Assembly (NCBI GenBank): GCA_963805915.1
Contig: CAWDWD010000023.1
Span: 193,879 to 257,878 of the forward strand
Direction: 5' to 3'
Source: JAEULH01 sp963805915
GTDB taxonomy: Bacteria > Pseudomonadota > Alphaproteobacteria > Rhodospirillales > Defluviicoccaceae
DNA length: 64,000 nucleotides
This document shows, one piece after another, positions 10,232-19,906 of the stretch (position 1 is the first letter of the stretch; the number at the start of each line of letters is the position of its first letter). A program made the position numbers and the translations under genes. Below the pieces are notes generated by a model. That model had not been told where the DNA came from. It made no database searches and saw only the letters and a list, made by a program, of their open reading frames with translations.

Positions 10232-12301
10232 ATGCCTAAGCTGACGATTGACGGTACGGTCGTAGACGCCGAGCCGGGGCTGACCGTCCTCCAGGCCTGC
10301 GAGCTGATCGGCATCGAGATCCCGCGCTTTTGCTATCACGAGCGGTTGTCGATCGCCGGCAACTGCCGGATGTGCCTTGTTGCCATGGAAGGCTCGCCCA
10401 AGCCGATCGCGTCCTGCGCGATGCCGGCGGCCGAGGGCATGGTTATCCACACCAACACCCCTGAAGTGCACAAGATGCGCCGGGGCGTGATGGAGTTTCT
10501 CCTGATCAACCATCCGCTCGACTGCCCGATCTGCGACCAGGGCGGGGAGTGCGATCTGCAGGATCAGGCCATGTTCTATGGCTTTGATCGCGGCCGGTTC
10601 GTGGAGAACAAGCGCGCGGTGCGGGACAAATACATGGGGCCGTTGATCAAGACGATCATGACCCGGTGCATTCACTGCACGCGGTGCATCCGCTTTGCTA
10701 CGGAAGTCGCGGGCGTCCCCGAACTCGGCGCCACCGGCCGCGGCGAGGGTATGGAGGTCACCACCTACCTCGGAAAGGCGCTCACGTCCGAGCTGTCCGG
10801 CAACGTCATCGATCTTTGTCCGGTCGGCGCGCTGACGTCGAAGCCGTATGCCTTCGTCGCCCGGCCGTGGGAGCTGAGCAAGACCGAGTCGATCGACGTC
10901 ATGGACGCGGTCGGGAGCAACATTCGCATCGACTCGCGCGGCGGCGAAGTGCTGCGGATCCTGCCAAGGCTCAACGAAGCGATCAACGAAGAGTGGATTT
11001 CCGACAAGACCCGGTTCGCGTGCGACGGCCTGCGCCGACAGCGGCTGGATCGCCCCTACGTTCGTGTCGACGGCAAGCTTCGCCCGGCGAGCTGGGCGGA
11101 GGCTTTCGCCGCCATCGCCAAGCGGGTCAAGGGCGTTGCCGGCGCGAAGATCGCCGCGATCGCCGGCGATCTGGCCGATTGCGAGGCGATGGTCGCGCTG
11201 AAGGATCTGATGTCCGCGCTGGGCTCGCCGCACATGGATTGCCGCCAGGATGGCGCCGCGCTGCCCGCCTCGCCGCGCGCGGCTTACCTCTTTAATACCA
11301 CGATCGCGGGCATCGAGGCCGCCGGCGCTTGCCTGCTCATCGGCACCAATCCGCGCAAGGAAGCCGCCGTCCTCAATGCGCGCATCCGCAAGCGGGTCCA
11401 CATGGGCGATTTCTTGGTCGGCGTCATCGGCGCGGCCGATGATTTGACCTATCGCTATGAGCACCTCGGCGACGATCCGGCGCTGCTGAACGCGATCGCC
11501 GATGGCGATCATCCGTTCGCCGATGTTCTGCGCGGAACCGAAGCGCCGATGATCGTGCTCGGTATGGGCGCGTTGGCGCGGCCCGATGGTGCGGCGGTTC
11601 TGGCGGCGGCGCGGCGGGTCGTTGACGCATGCGGCGTGGTCCGCGCCGATAGCGGCTGGAACGGCTTCAATGTTCTGCACACCGCAGCGGCGCGTGTCGG
11701 CGGGATGGACCTAGGGTTCCTGCCCGGCGATCGCGGGCGCGATCTGCACTCCATCCTCGACGGTGCCGGACGCGGGGAGATCGAGATCGTCTATCTGCTC
11801 GGCGCCGACGAGCTGCCGATGGATCGGCTCGGCGGTGCGTTCGTGATCTATCAGGGCCATCACGGCGATGCCGGCGCCCATCGCGCCGACGTGATCCTGC
11901 CGGGCGCGGCCTACACCGAGAAGGACGCCATCTACGTCAACACTGAAGGCCGGGTCCAATTCGCCGCACGCGCGTGCTTCCCGCCGGGCGACGCCCGCGA
12001 GGACTGGACGATCCTGCGCGCGCTGTCGGACGTCCTCGATTGCTCGCTGCCCTTCTCCAGCCTTGGCGACGTGCGCGCCCGCCTGCGCGAATTCGCCGCC
12101 TTCGCCGAGCGGGATGCTATTTCCGGCGCATCGTGGGCACCCTTCGGCCAAGCCGGCGCCATCGGCGCGGCGCCGTTCCAAAGCCCGATCGACAACTTCT
12201 ACATGACCAATGCGATAAGCCGCGCCTCGGTGACGATGGCCGAGTGCACCGTTGCCTATGCCGGCGCAACCGAGAAGAAGAAGACAGGAACCCATGGCTG
12301 A
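10232..12301 (+). CDS. nuoG: NADH-quinone oxidoreductase subunit G
   Basis: NuoG is the large iron-sulfur subunit that relays electrons from NuoEF to NuoI. The 689-residue protein opens with a plant-type [2Fe-2S] domain (FCYHERLSIAGNCRMCLV), then the His-Cys cluster region (CPICDQGGECDLQDQ), then the [4Fe-4S] motif MTRCIHCTRCIRFA with a distal DLCPVGALTSKP. A molybdopterin-oxidoreductase-like domain follows (from about 220). It lacks the extra cluster seen in some longer NuoG. It starts 11 nt after nuoF and overlaps nuoH by 8 nt. Confidence 0.96.
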   Translation: MPKLTIDGTVVDAEPGLTVLQACELIGIEIPRFCYHERLSIAGNCRMCLVAMEGSPKPIASCAMPAAEGMVIHTNTPEVHKMRRGVMEFLLINHPLDCPICDQGGECDLQDQAMFYGFDRGRFVENKRAVRDKYMGPLIKTIMTRCIHCTRCIRFATEVAGVPELGATGRGEGMEVTTYLGKALTSELSGNVIDLCPVGALTSKPYAFVARPWELSKTESIDVMDAVGSNIRIDSRGGEVLRILPRLNEAINEEWISDKTRFACDGLRRQRLDRPYVRVDGKLRPASWAEAFAAIAKRVKGVAGAKIAAIAGDLADCEAMVALKDLMSALGSPHMDCRQDGAALPASPRAAYLFNTTIAGIEAAGACLLIGTNPRKEAAVLNARIRKRVHMGDFLVGVIGAADDLTYRYEHLGDDPALLNAIADGDHPFADVLRGTEAPMIVLGMGALARPDGAAVLAAARRVVDACGVVRADSGWNGFNVLHTAAARVGGMDLGFLPGDRGRDLHSILDGAGRGEIEIVYLLGADELPMDRLGGAFVIYQGHHGDAGAHRADVILPGAAYTEKDAIYVNTEGRVQFAARACFPPGDAREDWTILRALSDVLDCSLPFSSLGDVRARLREFAAFAERDAISGASWAPFGQAGAIGAAPFQSPIDNFYMTNAISRASVTMAECTVAYAGATEKKKTGTHG

Positions 12302-13325
12302 GTTGTGGGCCACGTTCATCTGGCCGACCCTGTGGACGGCGATCAAGGTCGTCATCATCGTTGGCCCGCTGATGCTGGCGATCGCGTACCTGACCTTCGC
12401 CGAGCGCAAGGTCATCGCCGCGATGCATATGCGCAAGGGGCCGAACGTGGTTGGTCCGTTCGGGCTGCTTCAGCCGATGGCCGACGGCCTCAAGCTGATG
12501 CTGAAGGAGACGATTGTCCCCAGCCGCGCCAACAAGTCGGCCTTCATCATCGCGCCGATGATTACCTTCATTTTGGCGTTGGTAGCCTGGGCGGTGATCC
12601 CGTTCGGCGACGGGCTGGTGCTCGCCGACATCAATGTGGGGATCCTCTACCTGTTCGCGATCTCCTCGCTCGGCGTCTATGGCATCATCATGGCCGGTTG
12701 GGCGAGCAACTCGAAGTACGCCTTTCTCGGCGCGCTGCGCTCGGCGGCGCAGATGGTGTCGTACGAGGTCTCGATGGGCTTCGTCATCATCACCGTCCTT
12801 CTGTGCGCCGGCTCGCTGAACCTGAGCGACATCGTGCTGGCGCAGAAAGGCTCGTGGGGCCTGCTCAACTGGTACGTCTTTCCGCTGTTGCCGATGGCGG
12901 TGATCTTTTTTGTCTCGACGCTGGCCGAGACCAACCGCCATCCGTTCGATCTGCCGGAAGCCGAAGCCGAGCTGGTCTCGGGCTACAACGTCGAATATTC
13001 GTCGATGACGTTCGCGCTGTTCTTCCTCGGCGAGTACGGCAACATGATCTTGATGTCGGCGATGACGTCGATTCTGTTCCTCGGCGGCTGGCTTCCGCCG
13101 GTCGACATCGTGCCGTTCAATTGGGTTCCGGGACCGATCTGGTTTTTCCTAAAGATCGCGGCCTGTTTGTTCGTTTTTCTTTGGGTGAGAGCGACGCTGC
13201 CGCGCTACCGCTACGATCAGCTGATGCGCCTCGGCTGGAAGGTGTTCCTGCCGGTCTCGCTCCTCGCCGTCGTTGTCGTGTCGGGCTTCCTGCTCGCCTT
13301 CAACATGGTCCCAGGAATGAAGTAG
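12294..13325 (+). CDS. nuoH: NADH-quinone oxidoreductase subunit H
   Basis: NuoH is the eight-helix membrane subunit that forms the quinone tunnel with NuoB and NuoD. The 343-residue protein has the diagnostic LTFAERKVIAAMHMRKGPNV near 36, GWASNSKYAFLGALRSAAQM near 130 and LAETNRHPFDLPEAEAELV near 210. ATG 12294 (MAELW) fits the family; the ORF extends upstream to 12252 inside nuoG, which I judge non-coding in this frame. Confidence 0.97.
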   Translation: MAELWATFIWPTLWTAIKVVIIVGPLMLAIAYLTFAERKVIAAMHMRKGPNVVGPFGLLQPMADGLKLMLKETIVPSRANKSAFIIAPMITFILALVAWAVIPFGDGLVLADINVGILYLFAISSLGVYGIIMAGWASNSKYAFLGALRSAAQMVSYEVSMGFVIITVLLCAGSLNLSDIVLAQKGSWGLLNWYVFPLLPMAVIFFVSTLAETNRHPFDLPEAEAELVSGYNVEYSSMTFALFFLGEYGNMILMSAMTSILFLGGWLPPVDIVPFNWVPGPIWFFLKIAACLFVFLWVRATLPRYRYDQLMRLGWKVFLPVSLLAVVVVSGFLLAFNMVPGMK

Positions 13326-13359
13326 CCCGCAAGTGAATAGGACGTGGATAGGGTAAGAC

Positions 13360-13848
13360 ATGAGTTTTATGGATCGCGCGGCGCGGACGGTCTTTCTCAG
13401 CGACCTGCTGATCGGGCTGGGGCTGACGTTCCGCTACATGTTCAAGCCCACGGTGACGTTGAATTATCCGTACGAGAAGGGACCGCTCGGCGGGCGCTTT
13501 CGTGGCGAGCATGCGCTGCGGCGCTATCCCAACGGCGAGGAGCGGTGCATCGCCTGCAAGCTGTGCGAGGCGATCTGTCCGGCGCAGGCCATCACCATCG
13601 AGGCCGAGCCGCGCGCCGACGGCAGCCGGCGGACGACCCGCTACGACATCGACATGGTCAAGTGCATCTACTGCGGATATTGTCAGGAAGCTTGCCCGGT
13701 TGACGCGATTGTCGAGGGTCCGAACTTCGAGTTTTCGACCGAGACGCGCGAAGAGCTTCTGTACGACAAGGAAAAGCTGCTCGCCAACGGCGATCGCTGG
13801 GAAGCCGAAATCGCGGCGAATTTAGCGGCCGAAGCACCCTACCGTTGA
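13360..13848 (+). CDS. nuoI: NADH-quinone oxidoreductase subunit I
   Basis: NuoI is a ferredoxin-like subunit holding clusters N6a and N6b. The 162 residues carry two [4Fe-4S] motifs, CIACKLCEAICPAQAI near 60 and CIYCGYCQEACPVDAIVEGP near 100, the usual 8Fe pattern. The length is typical for alphaproteobacteria. A 34-nt gap separates it from nuoH; 91 nt follow before nuoJ. Confidence 0.97.
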   Translation: MSFMDRAARTVFLSDLLIGLGLTFRYMFKPTVTLNYPYEKGPLGGRFRGEHALRRYPNGEERCIACKLCEAICPAQAITIEAEPRADGSRRTTRYDIDMVKCIYCGYCQEACPVDAIVEGPNFEFSTETREELLYDKEKLLANGDRWEAEIAANLAAEAPYR

Positions 13849-13939
13849 CTGCCGGCGGGGTATCGGACAGAAAGGGGCCAACGGCGGCACCGCGGGATCG
13901 TATTTTTCACTAGCCGCCAACAACAAATTCGGAACCGCA

Positions 13940-14554
13940 ATGGTCGTCCAGGCGCTCGCCTTCTACCTGTTCGCGCTCATCGCAGTCGGGGCCGCCGTCA
14001 TGGTGATCTCGGCGCGCAATCCGGTGCATGCCGTCCTGTTCCTCATCCTGACGTTCTTCAACGCCGCGGCGCTGTTCATCCTGATGGGGGCTGAATTTCT
14101 CGCCATGATTCTGGTGGTGGTCTACGTCGGCGCGGTCGCGGTCATGTTCCTGTTCGTGGTCATGATGCTCGACATCAATTTCGCCGAGTTGCGGCAGGGC
14201 TTCCTTCGGTATCTCCCGATCGGCGGGGTTGTCGGCCTAATCCTTCTCGCCGAGTTGCTGATCATCCTCGGCGGCTGGACGATCGCGCCCGAGGCCATGA
14301 CCGCCATCAAGGCACCGACCCCGATGCTCGCCGAGGTTTCCAATACCCGCGCGCTGGGTCAGCTCATCTACACCCACTACCTGTACCTGTTCCAGGCCGC
14401 CGGGATCGTGCTGCTGATCGCCATGATCGGCGCAATCGTGCTGACGCTGCGCAAACGCGAGGGCGTGCGCCGCCAGGACATCAGCGCCCAGATCGCGCGC
14501 CGCCCGGCGGATACCGTGGAAGTGCGTAAAGTTCCGTCGGGGCGGGGTATCTGA
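13940..14554 (+). CDS. nuoJ: NADH-quinone oxidoreductase subunit J
   Basis: NuoJ is a five-helix membrane subunit near the quinone site. The 204-residue protein shows hydrophobic segments near 3-25, 30-48, 53-76, 90-110 and 144-165, and the helix-3 sequence ILVVVYVGAVAVMFLFVVMM. The C-terminal tail (KREGVRRQDI onward) is charged and cytoplasmic. Its TGA shares one base with the nuoK ATG. Confidence 0.95.
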   Translation: MVVQALAFYLFALIAVGAAVMVISARNPVHAVLFLILTFFNAAALFILMGAEFLAMILVVVYVGAVAVMFLFVVMMLDINFAELRQGFLRYLPIGGVVGLILLAELLIILGGWTIAPEAMTAIKAPTPMLAEVSNTRALGQLIYTHYLYLFQAAGIVLLIAMIGAIVLTLRKREGVRRQDISAQIARRPADTVEVRKVPSGRGI

Positions 14555-14865
14555 TGTTCGAGATCGGCTTGTCCCATTACCTGTCGCTAGCGGCGATCCT
14601 GTTCGCGATCGGCACCTTCGGTATTTTCCTCAACCGCAAGAATATCATCGTTATTCTTATGTCGATCGAGCTGATGTTGCTTGCGGTGAATATCAATCTT
14701 GTCGCGTTCTCGGTTCAGCTCAACGACCTGGTCGGCCAAGTCTTCGCGATGTTCGTCCTGACGGTCGCGGCGGCGGAAGCCGCCATCGGGCTCGCCATTC
14801 TCGTCGTCTACTTCCGCAGTCGGGGCTCGATCGCGGTCGAAGACGTCAACTTGATGAAAGGCTGA
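14554..14865 (+). CDS. nuoK: NADH-quinone oxidoreductase subunit K
   Basis: NuoK is a three-helix subunit with two membrane-buried glutamates that belong to a proton path. The 103-residue product has MSIELMLLAVNINLVAFS (first Glu, about residue 36) and VAAAEAAIGLAILVVYFR (second Glu, about 72). Size is the family norm. It is coupled to nuoJ by a TGATG overlap and lies 10 nt before nuoL. Confidence 0.97.
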   Translation: MFEIGLSHYLSLAAILFAIGTFGIFLNRKNIIVILMSIELMLLAVNINLVAFSVQLNDLVGQVFAMFVLTVAAAEAAIGLAILVVYFRSRGSIAVEDVNLMKG

Positions 14866-14875
14866 GGCGCCGGTC

Positions 14876-16831
14876 ATGTCGGTTGCAGTTGTTCTTCTTC
14901 CTCTTATCGGCGCGCTGATCGCCGGCGGTTTGGCCTTCGCCGAGCCCGAAGACAAGGGCGGCAAGGCCCGCGTCGACGCGCTCGCGCAATGGATAACGTG
15001 CGGCGCGCTGCTCATTTCGATGGTCCTCGCCATCTTCGTGTTCATCGACGTCGCCATCGACGGCCAGACGGGCTCGGTCACGCTGTTCACCTGGATCAAC
15101 TCGGGAACCTTCAAGGTGAATTGGGCTCTGAAGCTCGATACCCTGACGGTGGTGATGATGCTCATGGTCACCGTCGTTTCGGCGATGGTGCACATCTACT
15201 CGATCGGCTACATGCACCACGATACCAGCATTCCCCGGTTCATGGCCTACCTGAACCTGTTCACGTTCTTTATGCTGGCGCTCGTCAGCGCCGACAATCT
15301 GGTGCAGATGTTCCTCGGCTGGGAAGGGGTGGGGCTCTCCTCCTATCTGCTGATCGGCTTTTGGTATGAGCGTCCGTCGGCCAATGCCGCGGCGATCAAG
15401 GCCTTCCTGGTCAACCGGGTCGGCGACGTCGGCTTCATACTTGGCATTTTCGGCGTGTTCGTGTTGTTCGGAACGGTCCAGCTCGATCCCATTCTTGCCG
15501 GCGCCGGCGCACACGCGGATACGATCATCAACATCTTCGGCGCCGACGTCCATGCGCTGACGCTGTTCTGCATCCTTCTGTTCATCGGCGCGATGGGCAA
15601 ATCGGCGCAGCTGGGGCTGCACACGTGGTTGCCCGACGCGATGGAGGGCCCGACCCCCGTGTCGGCCCTGATTCACGCTGCAACCATGGTGACCGCCGGC
15701 ATTTTCATGGTCGCTCGGTTATCGCCGCTGTTCGAGCAGTCCGACACCGCCCTGGCCGTGGTCACGATCATTGGCGCGTTGACCGCGATTGTCACCGCGA
15801 CCATTGCTTGCGTGCAGAACGACATCAAGCGCGTCATCGCCTATTCGACGTGTTCCCAGCTCGGCTACATGTTCTTCGCATGCGGCGTGTCGGCCTATTC
15901 GGCCGGCATCTTCCACCTGACGACGCACGCTTTTTTCAAGTCACTGCTTTTTCTCGGCGCCGGCTCGGTCATACACGCCATGTCGGACGAGCAGGACATG
16001 CGCAACATGGGCGGGCTGTGGAAGATGATTCCGCTCACCTACGCACTGATGTGGATCGGCTCCCTCTCGCTTGCGGGGATCTGGCCGTTCGCCGGATTTT
16101 ACTCGAAAGACATTATCCTCGAAGCGGCCTACGGCGCCGAGACCGGCCTCGGCCACCTTGCGTTCTGGCTGGGCATCTCGGCGGCCTTCCTGACCGCGTT
16201 CTATTCCTGGCGGCTGCTGCTGATGACCTTCCACGGCAAGCCGCGGGCCAGCGAAACCGTCCTCGCCCGGGTGCACGAGTCGCCGATGGTCATGATCGCC
16301 CCGCTCTTCGTCCTCGCCACTGGCGCGCTTATCCTAGGCTTTGTCGGCTACGAGTCGTTCGTCGGCGCCGGCGCCGATCATTTCTGGAATGGCGCGATTG
16401 AAATTCTGCCCTCGCATCCGGCGCTCGAAAACGCGCACCATTCGCCGCTATGGGTGAAGTACCTGCCCCTGGCCGTCGGCCTGGCGGGCATTGCGCTGGC
16501 CTACGTGATGTACATGCTCAGTCCCGGCTTGCCTGCCCGGCTGGCATCGACGTTCAGCGGCGTTTACCGGTTCGTGCTCAACAAGTGGTATTTCGACGAG
16601 CTCTACGACTTCCTTTTCATCCGTCCCGCGTTCGCACTCGGCCGGGGCTTGTGGAAAACCGGTGACGGCGCGGTCATCGACGGTGTCGGTCCCGACGGTG
16701 TCGCCGCCGCAACCGTCGGCGTCGCTCAGGGCGCCAGTCGGATCGAAAGCGGCTACATCTACCACTACGCCTTTGCCATGCTGATCGGCGTCGTCGCGCT
16801 GATCACGTGGTACCTCTTCCGCTCTGTTTGA
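14876..16831 (+). CDS. nuoL: NADH-quinone oxidoreductase subunit L
   Basis: NuoL is the distal antiporter-like proton-pumping subunit with a long lateral helix. The 651-residue protein has the conserved NLVQMFLGWEGVGLSSYLLI (essential Glu near 143), the Lys-containing GAMGKSAQLGLHTWLPDAMEGPTPVSALIHAATMV near 240-275 and many further hydrophobic segments. The C-terminal segment near 570-651 fits the lateral helix and its anchor. TGA overlaps the nuoM ATG by one base. Confidence 0.97.
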   Translation: MSVAVVLLPLIGALIAGGLAFAEPEDKGGKARVDALAQWITCGALLISMVLAIFVFIDVAIDGQTGSVTLFTWINSGTFKVNWALKLDTLTVVMMLMVTVVSAMVHIYSIGYMHHDTSIPRFMAYLNLFTFFMLALVSADNLVQMFLGWEGVGLSSYLLIGFWYERPSANAAAIKAFLVNRVGDVGFILGIFGVFVLFGTVQLDPILAGAGAHADTIINIFGADVHALTLFCILLFIGAMGKSAQLGLHTWLPDAMEGPTPVSALIHAATMVTAGIFMVARLSPLFEQSDTALAVVTIIGALTAIVTATIACVQNDIKRVIAYSTCSQLGYMFFACGVSAYSAGIFHLTTHAFFKSLLFLGAGSVIHAMSDEQDMRNMGGLWKMIPLTYALMWIGSLSLAGIWPFAGFYSKDIILEAAYGAETGLGHLAFWLGISAAFLTAFYSWRLLLMTFHGKPRASETVLARVHESPMVMIAPLFVLATGALILGFVGYESFVGAGADHFWNGAIEILPSHPALENAHHSPLWVKYLPLAVGLAGIALAYVMYMLSPGLPARLASTFSGVYRFVLNKWYFDELYDFLFIRPAFALGRGLWKTGDGAVIDGVGPDGVAAATVGVAQGASRIESGYIYHYAFAMLIGVVALITWYLFRSV

Positions 16832-18354
16832 TGGCCGCAATGAGCAATCTGCCGATTCTGTCGCTCGTCACCTTCCTGCCGCTCGTCGGCGCCGTCTTCA
16901 TCGCGACGATCCGCGGCGAACCGGACGTTATCGCGCGCAACGCCCGTAACGTCGCGTTGCTGACCGCCGGGACGACGTTCGTGCTGTCGATCGGCATCTG
17001 GCTCAACTTCGATGTGTCGCAGGCCGGCTTTCAGTTCGTCGAGAGAGCCGAGTGGATGCCGTCCTACAACATCTCTTACCACCTGGGCGTCGACGGCATC
17101 TCGATGCTGTTCATCCTGCTGACGACCCTGCTGACGCCGCTCTGCATTCTCGCGAGCTGGACGAGCATCACCGTCCGCGTCAAGGAGTACATGATCGCGT
17201 TCCTCGTCATGGAAACGATGATGGTGGGGACGTTCTGCGCGCTCGATCTCATTCTTTTCTACATTCTCTTCGAAAGCGTCCTGATCCCGATGTATCTGAT
17301 TATCGGCATTTGGGGCGGCCCGCGCCGCATCTACGCGGCGCTCAAGTTCTTTCTGTTCACGTTCTGCGGTTCGGTGCTGATGTTCATCGCGCTGCTGGCG
17401 ATATATCTGTATGCCGGGACGGCCGATATTCCGACGCTGATGAATTACGAGTTCCCGGTCGGCCTGCAGATCTGGCTGTGGCTCGCGGTGCTGGCCGGTT
17501 TCGCCGTCAAGCTGCCGATGTGGCCGGTCCACACCTGGCTCCCGGACGCCCACGTCGAGGCGCCGACGGCCGGCTCGGTCATCCTCGCCGGCGTCTTGCT
17601 GAAGTTCGGCGGCTACGGATTCCTGCGGTTCTTGTTACCGATGCTGCCGGAAGCATCGATCATCTTCATGCCGCTGATGTTCGGTCTCGGCATCATCGCG
17701 GTGATCTATACCTCCCTGGTCGCCCTGGCGCAGGACGACATGAAGAAGCTCATTGCCTATTCGTCGGTCGCGCACATGGGCTATGTCACCGTCGGCACCT
17801 TCACGATGACGGTGCAGGGCATCCAAGGGTCGCTGTTCCAGATGCTGAGCCATGGAATTGTGTCCGCGGCCCTGTTCCTTGTCGTCGGCGTGGTCTATGA
17901 CCGGGTTCATTCGCGCGAGATTTCCGTCTACGGCGGCCTTGTCGAGCGGATGCCGGCCTACGCGTTCGTTTTCATGATCTTCATGCTGGCGTCCGTGGGG
18001 CTGCCCGGAACGGGTGGGTTCGTCGGCGAATTCCTGGTGCTGCTCGGCGCCTTCAGGGTCAATGCCTGGGTCGCCGCTTTGACCGCGACCGGGATGATCC
18101 TCGGCGCCGCTTACATGCTGTATCTGTACCGCCGCGTCATTTTCGGCCAGTTGACCAAGGACAGCCTCAAGAGCTTGCTCGATCTTTCGCCCCGCGAGGT
18201 CGGCGTGTTCGTGCCGCTCTTGGTTGTCGTCATCTGGATGGGTGTTTATCCGAAGCCGTTCCTCGACGTCATGCGGGTGTCGGTCGACCAGCTGGTCGAG
18301 CGGGTTGACCTGGCGCGCGCCAATCTGGACGCGACGAGCGTGGCGCTACGATGA
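16831..18354 (+). CDS. nuoM: NADH-quinone oxidoreductase subunit M
   Basis: NuoM is another antiporter-like proton-pumping subunit. The 507-residue protein has LILFYILFESVLIPMYLIIG (the key Glu), KLPMWPVHTWLPDAHVEAPTAGSVILAGVLLK and a run of about 14 hydrophobic segments. ATG 16831 overlaps the nuoL stop as TGATG; ATG 16840 is an alternative three codons in. The open frame extends upstream to 16807 but overlaps nuoL. Confidence 0.96.
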   Translation: MAAMSNLPILSLVTFLPLVGAVFIATIRGEPDVIARNARNVALLTAGTTFVLSIGIWLNFDVSQAGFQFVERAEWMPSYNISYHLGVDGISMLFILLTTLLTPLCILASWTSITVRVKEYMIAFLVMETMMVGTFCALDLILFYILFESVLIPMYLIIGIWGGPRRIYAALKFFLFTFCGSVLMFIALLAIYLYAGTADIPTLMNYEFPVGLQIWLWLAVLAGFAVKLPMWPVHTWLPDAHVEAPTAGSVILAGVLLKFGGYGFLRFLLPMLPEASIIFMPLMFGLGIIAVIYTSLVALAQDDMKKLIAYSSVAHMGYVTVGTFTMTVQGIQGSLFQMLSHGIVSAALFLVVGVVYDRVHSREISVYGGLVERMPAYAFVFMIFMLASVGLPGTGGFVGEFLVLLGAFRVNAWVAALTATGMILGAAYMLYLYRRVIFGQLTKDSLKSLLDLSPREVGVFVPLLVVVIWMGVYPKPFLDVMRVSVDQLVERVDLARANLDATSVALR

Positions 18355-18384
18355 TCGCGATCGCAGGAAGGACGAAGCACCAAG

Positions 18385-19860
18385 ATGCTCGCCGCTGAAG
18401 TTCCCAGTTTTTCCCCGGCCTTTCCGGAGATCTTCCTCGCCGTCGCCGCCATGGCTCTGCTCATTTATGGGGTGTTCCAGAAGGACGACGACGCCAAGGC
18501 GAGCGCCGAGAACTGCCGCCTGACGGGGCTGTTGTGCGTCGTAGCGCTCCTCGGGACGTTGGTCATCGTCGTCACCATGAGCGGCGGCGAGCGCGTCGAG
18601 ACTTTCAACGGCATGTTCGTTGCCGATCGGTTCTCGATGTATTTCAAGGTGTTGATCCTGGCCTGTTCGGCCCTGACGATCCTCATCGCGCAGGATTACC
18701 TGGTGCTGCACGGGGTCGCGCGGTTCGAATTCCCGATTCTGATTACCTTGTCGACCGTCGGCATGCTGCTGATGGTCTCGGCCAATGACCTGATTGCTCT
18801 TTATCTCGGTTTGGAAATCCAAAGCCTCGCGCTCTACGTCGTCGCGTCGTTCCAGCGCGATGACCAGCGCTCGGTCGAGGCCGGGTTGAAGTATTTCGTT
18901 CTGAGCGCCCTGGCGTCGGGCATGCTGCTTTACGGCAGTTCGCTAATCTACGGGTTTGGCGGAACGACCAACTTCAATGGTCTGGCCGAGGTGTTCATGG
19001 CCGGCCAGGCGGTGCAGGTGGGCGTGGTCGTCGGCATTGTCTTCATTCTCGCCGGCCTAGCCTTCAAGGTTTCGGCGGTGCCGTTTCACATGTGGACGCC
19101 CGACGTCTATGAGGGTGCGCCCACGCCGGTGACGGCATTCTTCGCGATTGCGCCGAAGTTGGCCGCGATCGCGCTGTTTATCCGGGTCATGATCGAACCG
19201 TTCGGCGAGCTGCTGGCGCAGTGGCAGCAGATCATCGTTTTCATATCCATCGCCTCGATGCTGCTGGGCGGTTTCGGTGGGATCGCGCAGACCAACATCA
19301 AACGGCTGATGGCCTACAGCTCGATCGGCAACATCGGCTATGCGCTGATCGGTCTCGCGGTCGGCAGTGAAGAGGGAATTGGCGCCGTCCTGATCTACAT
19401 GGCGATCTACGTGGTCATGAACATCGGCGCCTTTGCCTGCATTCTCAGCATGCGCCGGAGGGGCCAGATGGTCGTCGGGATCAACGATCTCGCGGGCGCT
19501 TCCAAATCGAACCCGGCGCTGGCGCTGGCGCTGGCGATCTTCATGTTCTCGCTGGCCGGGATTCCGCCGCTTGCCGGGTTCTTCGGCAAGCTTTACATCT
19601 TTCTCGCTGCGGTCCAGGCGGGCTTTTATACGCTGGCGATTATCGGCGTGCTGAGCAGCGTGGTTGCCGCGTACTATTACATTCACATCGTCAAGGTGAT
19701 GTACTTCGACGACACCGAGGACGCCTTGGATCGGCGCATGGATCGGCCGACGGCTTTGGTCATGCTGGGCACGGGGATCGCGATCGCCTTGTTTTTCCTC
19801 ATTCCGGGGCCGCTCCTGTCACAAGCACAAGCCGCTGCTCAGGCATTGTTCGGCGGCTGA
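18385..19860 (+). CDS. nuoN: NADH-quinone oxidoreductase subunit N
   Basis: NuoN is the antiporter-like subunit next to NuoM and NuoK. The 491-residue protein contains LIALYLGLEIQSLALYVVAS, KVSAVPFHMWTPDVYEGAPTPVTAFFAIAPK and LAGIPPLAGFFGKLYIF, family signatures. It closes the nuo operon in the usual alphaproteobacterial order and is followed, 46 nt on, by birA, which often shares this position. Confidence 0.97.
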   Translation: MLAAEVPSFSPAFPEIFLAVAAMALLIYGVFQKDDDAKASAENCRLTGLLCVVALLGTLVIVVTMSGGERVETFNGMFVADRFSMYFKVLILACSALTILIAQDYLVLHGVARFEFPILITLSTVGMLLMVSANDLIALYLGLEIQSLALYVVASFQRDDQRSVEAGLKYFVLSALASGMLLYGSSLIYGFGGTTNFNGLAEVFMAGQAVQVGVVVGIVFILAGLAFKVSAVPFHMWTPDVYEGAPTPVTAFFAIAPKLAAIALFIRVMIEPFGELLAQWQQIIVFISIASMLLGGFGGIAQTNIKRLMAYSSIGNIGYALIGLAVGSEEGIGAVLIYMAIYVVMNIGAFACILSMRRRGQMVVGINDLAGASKSNPALALALAIFMFSLAGIPPLAGFFGKLYIFLAAVQAGFYTLAIIGVLSSVVAAYYYIHIVKVMYFDDTEDALDRRMDRPTALVMLGTGIAIALFFLIPGPLLSQAQAAAQALFGG

Positions 19861-19906
19861 TGCCCCGCTGCCCACCCAGCCTTCGGCTGTCGAGCCCACC
19901 CAGTCC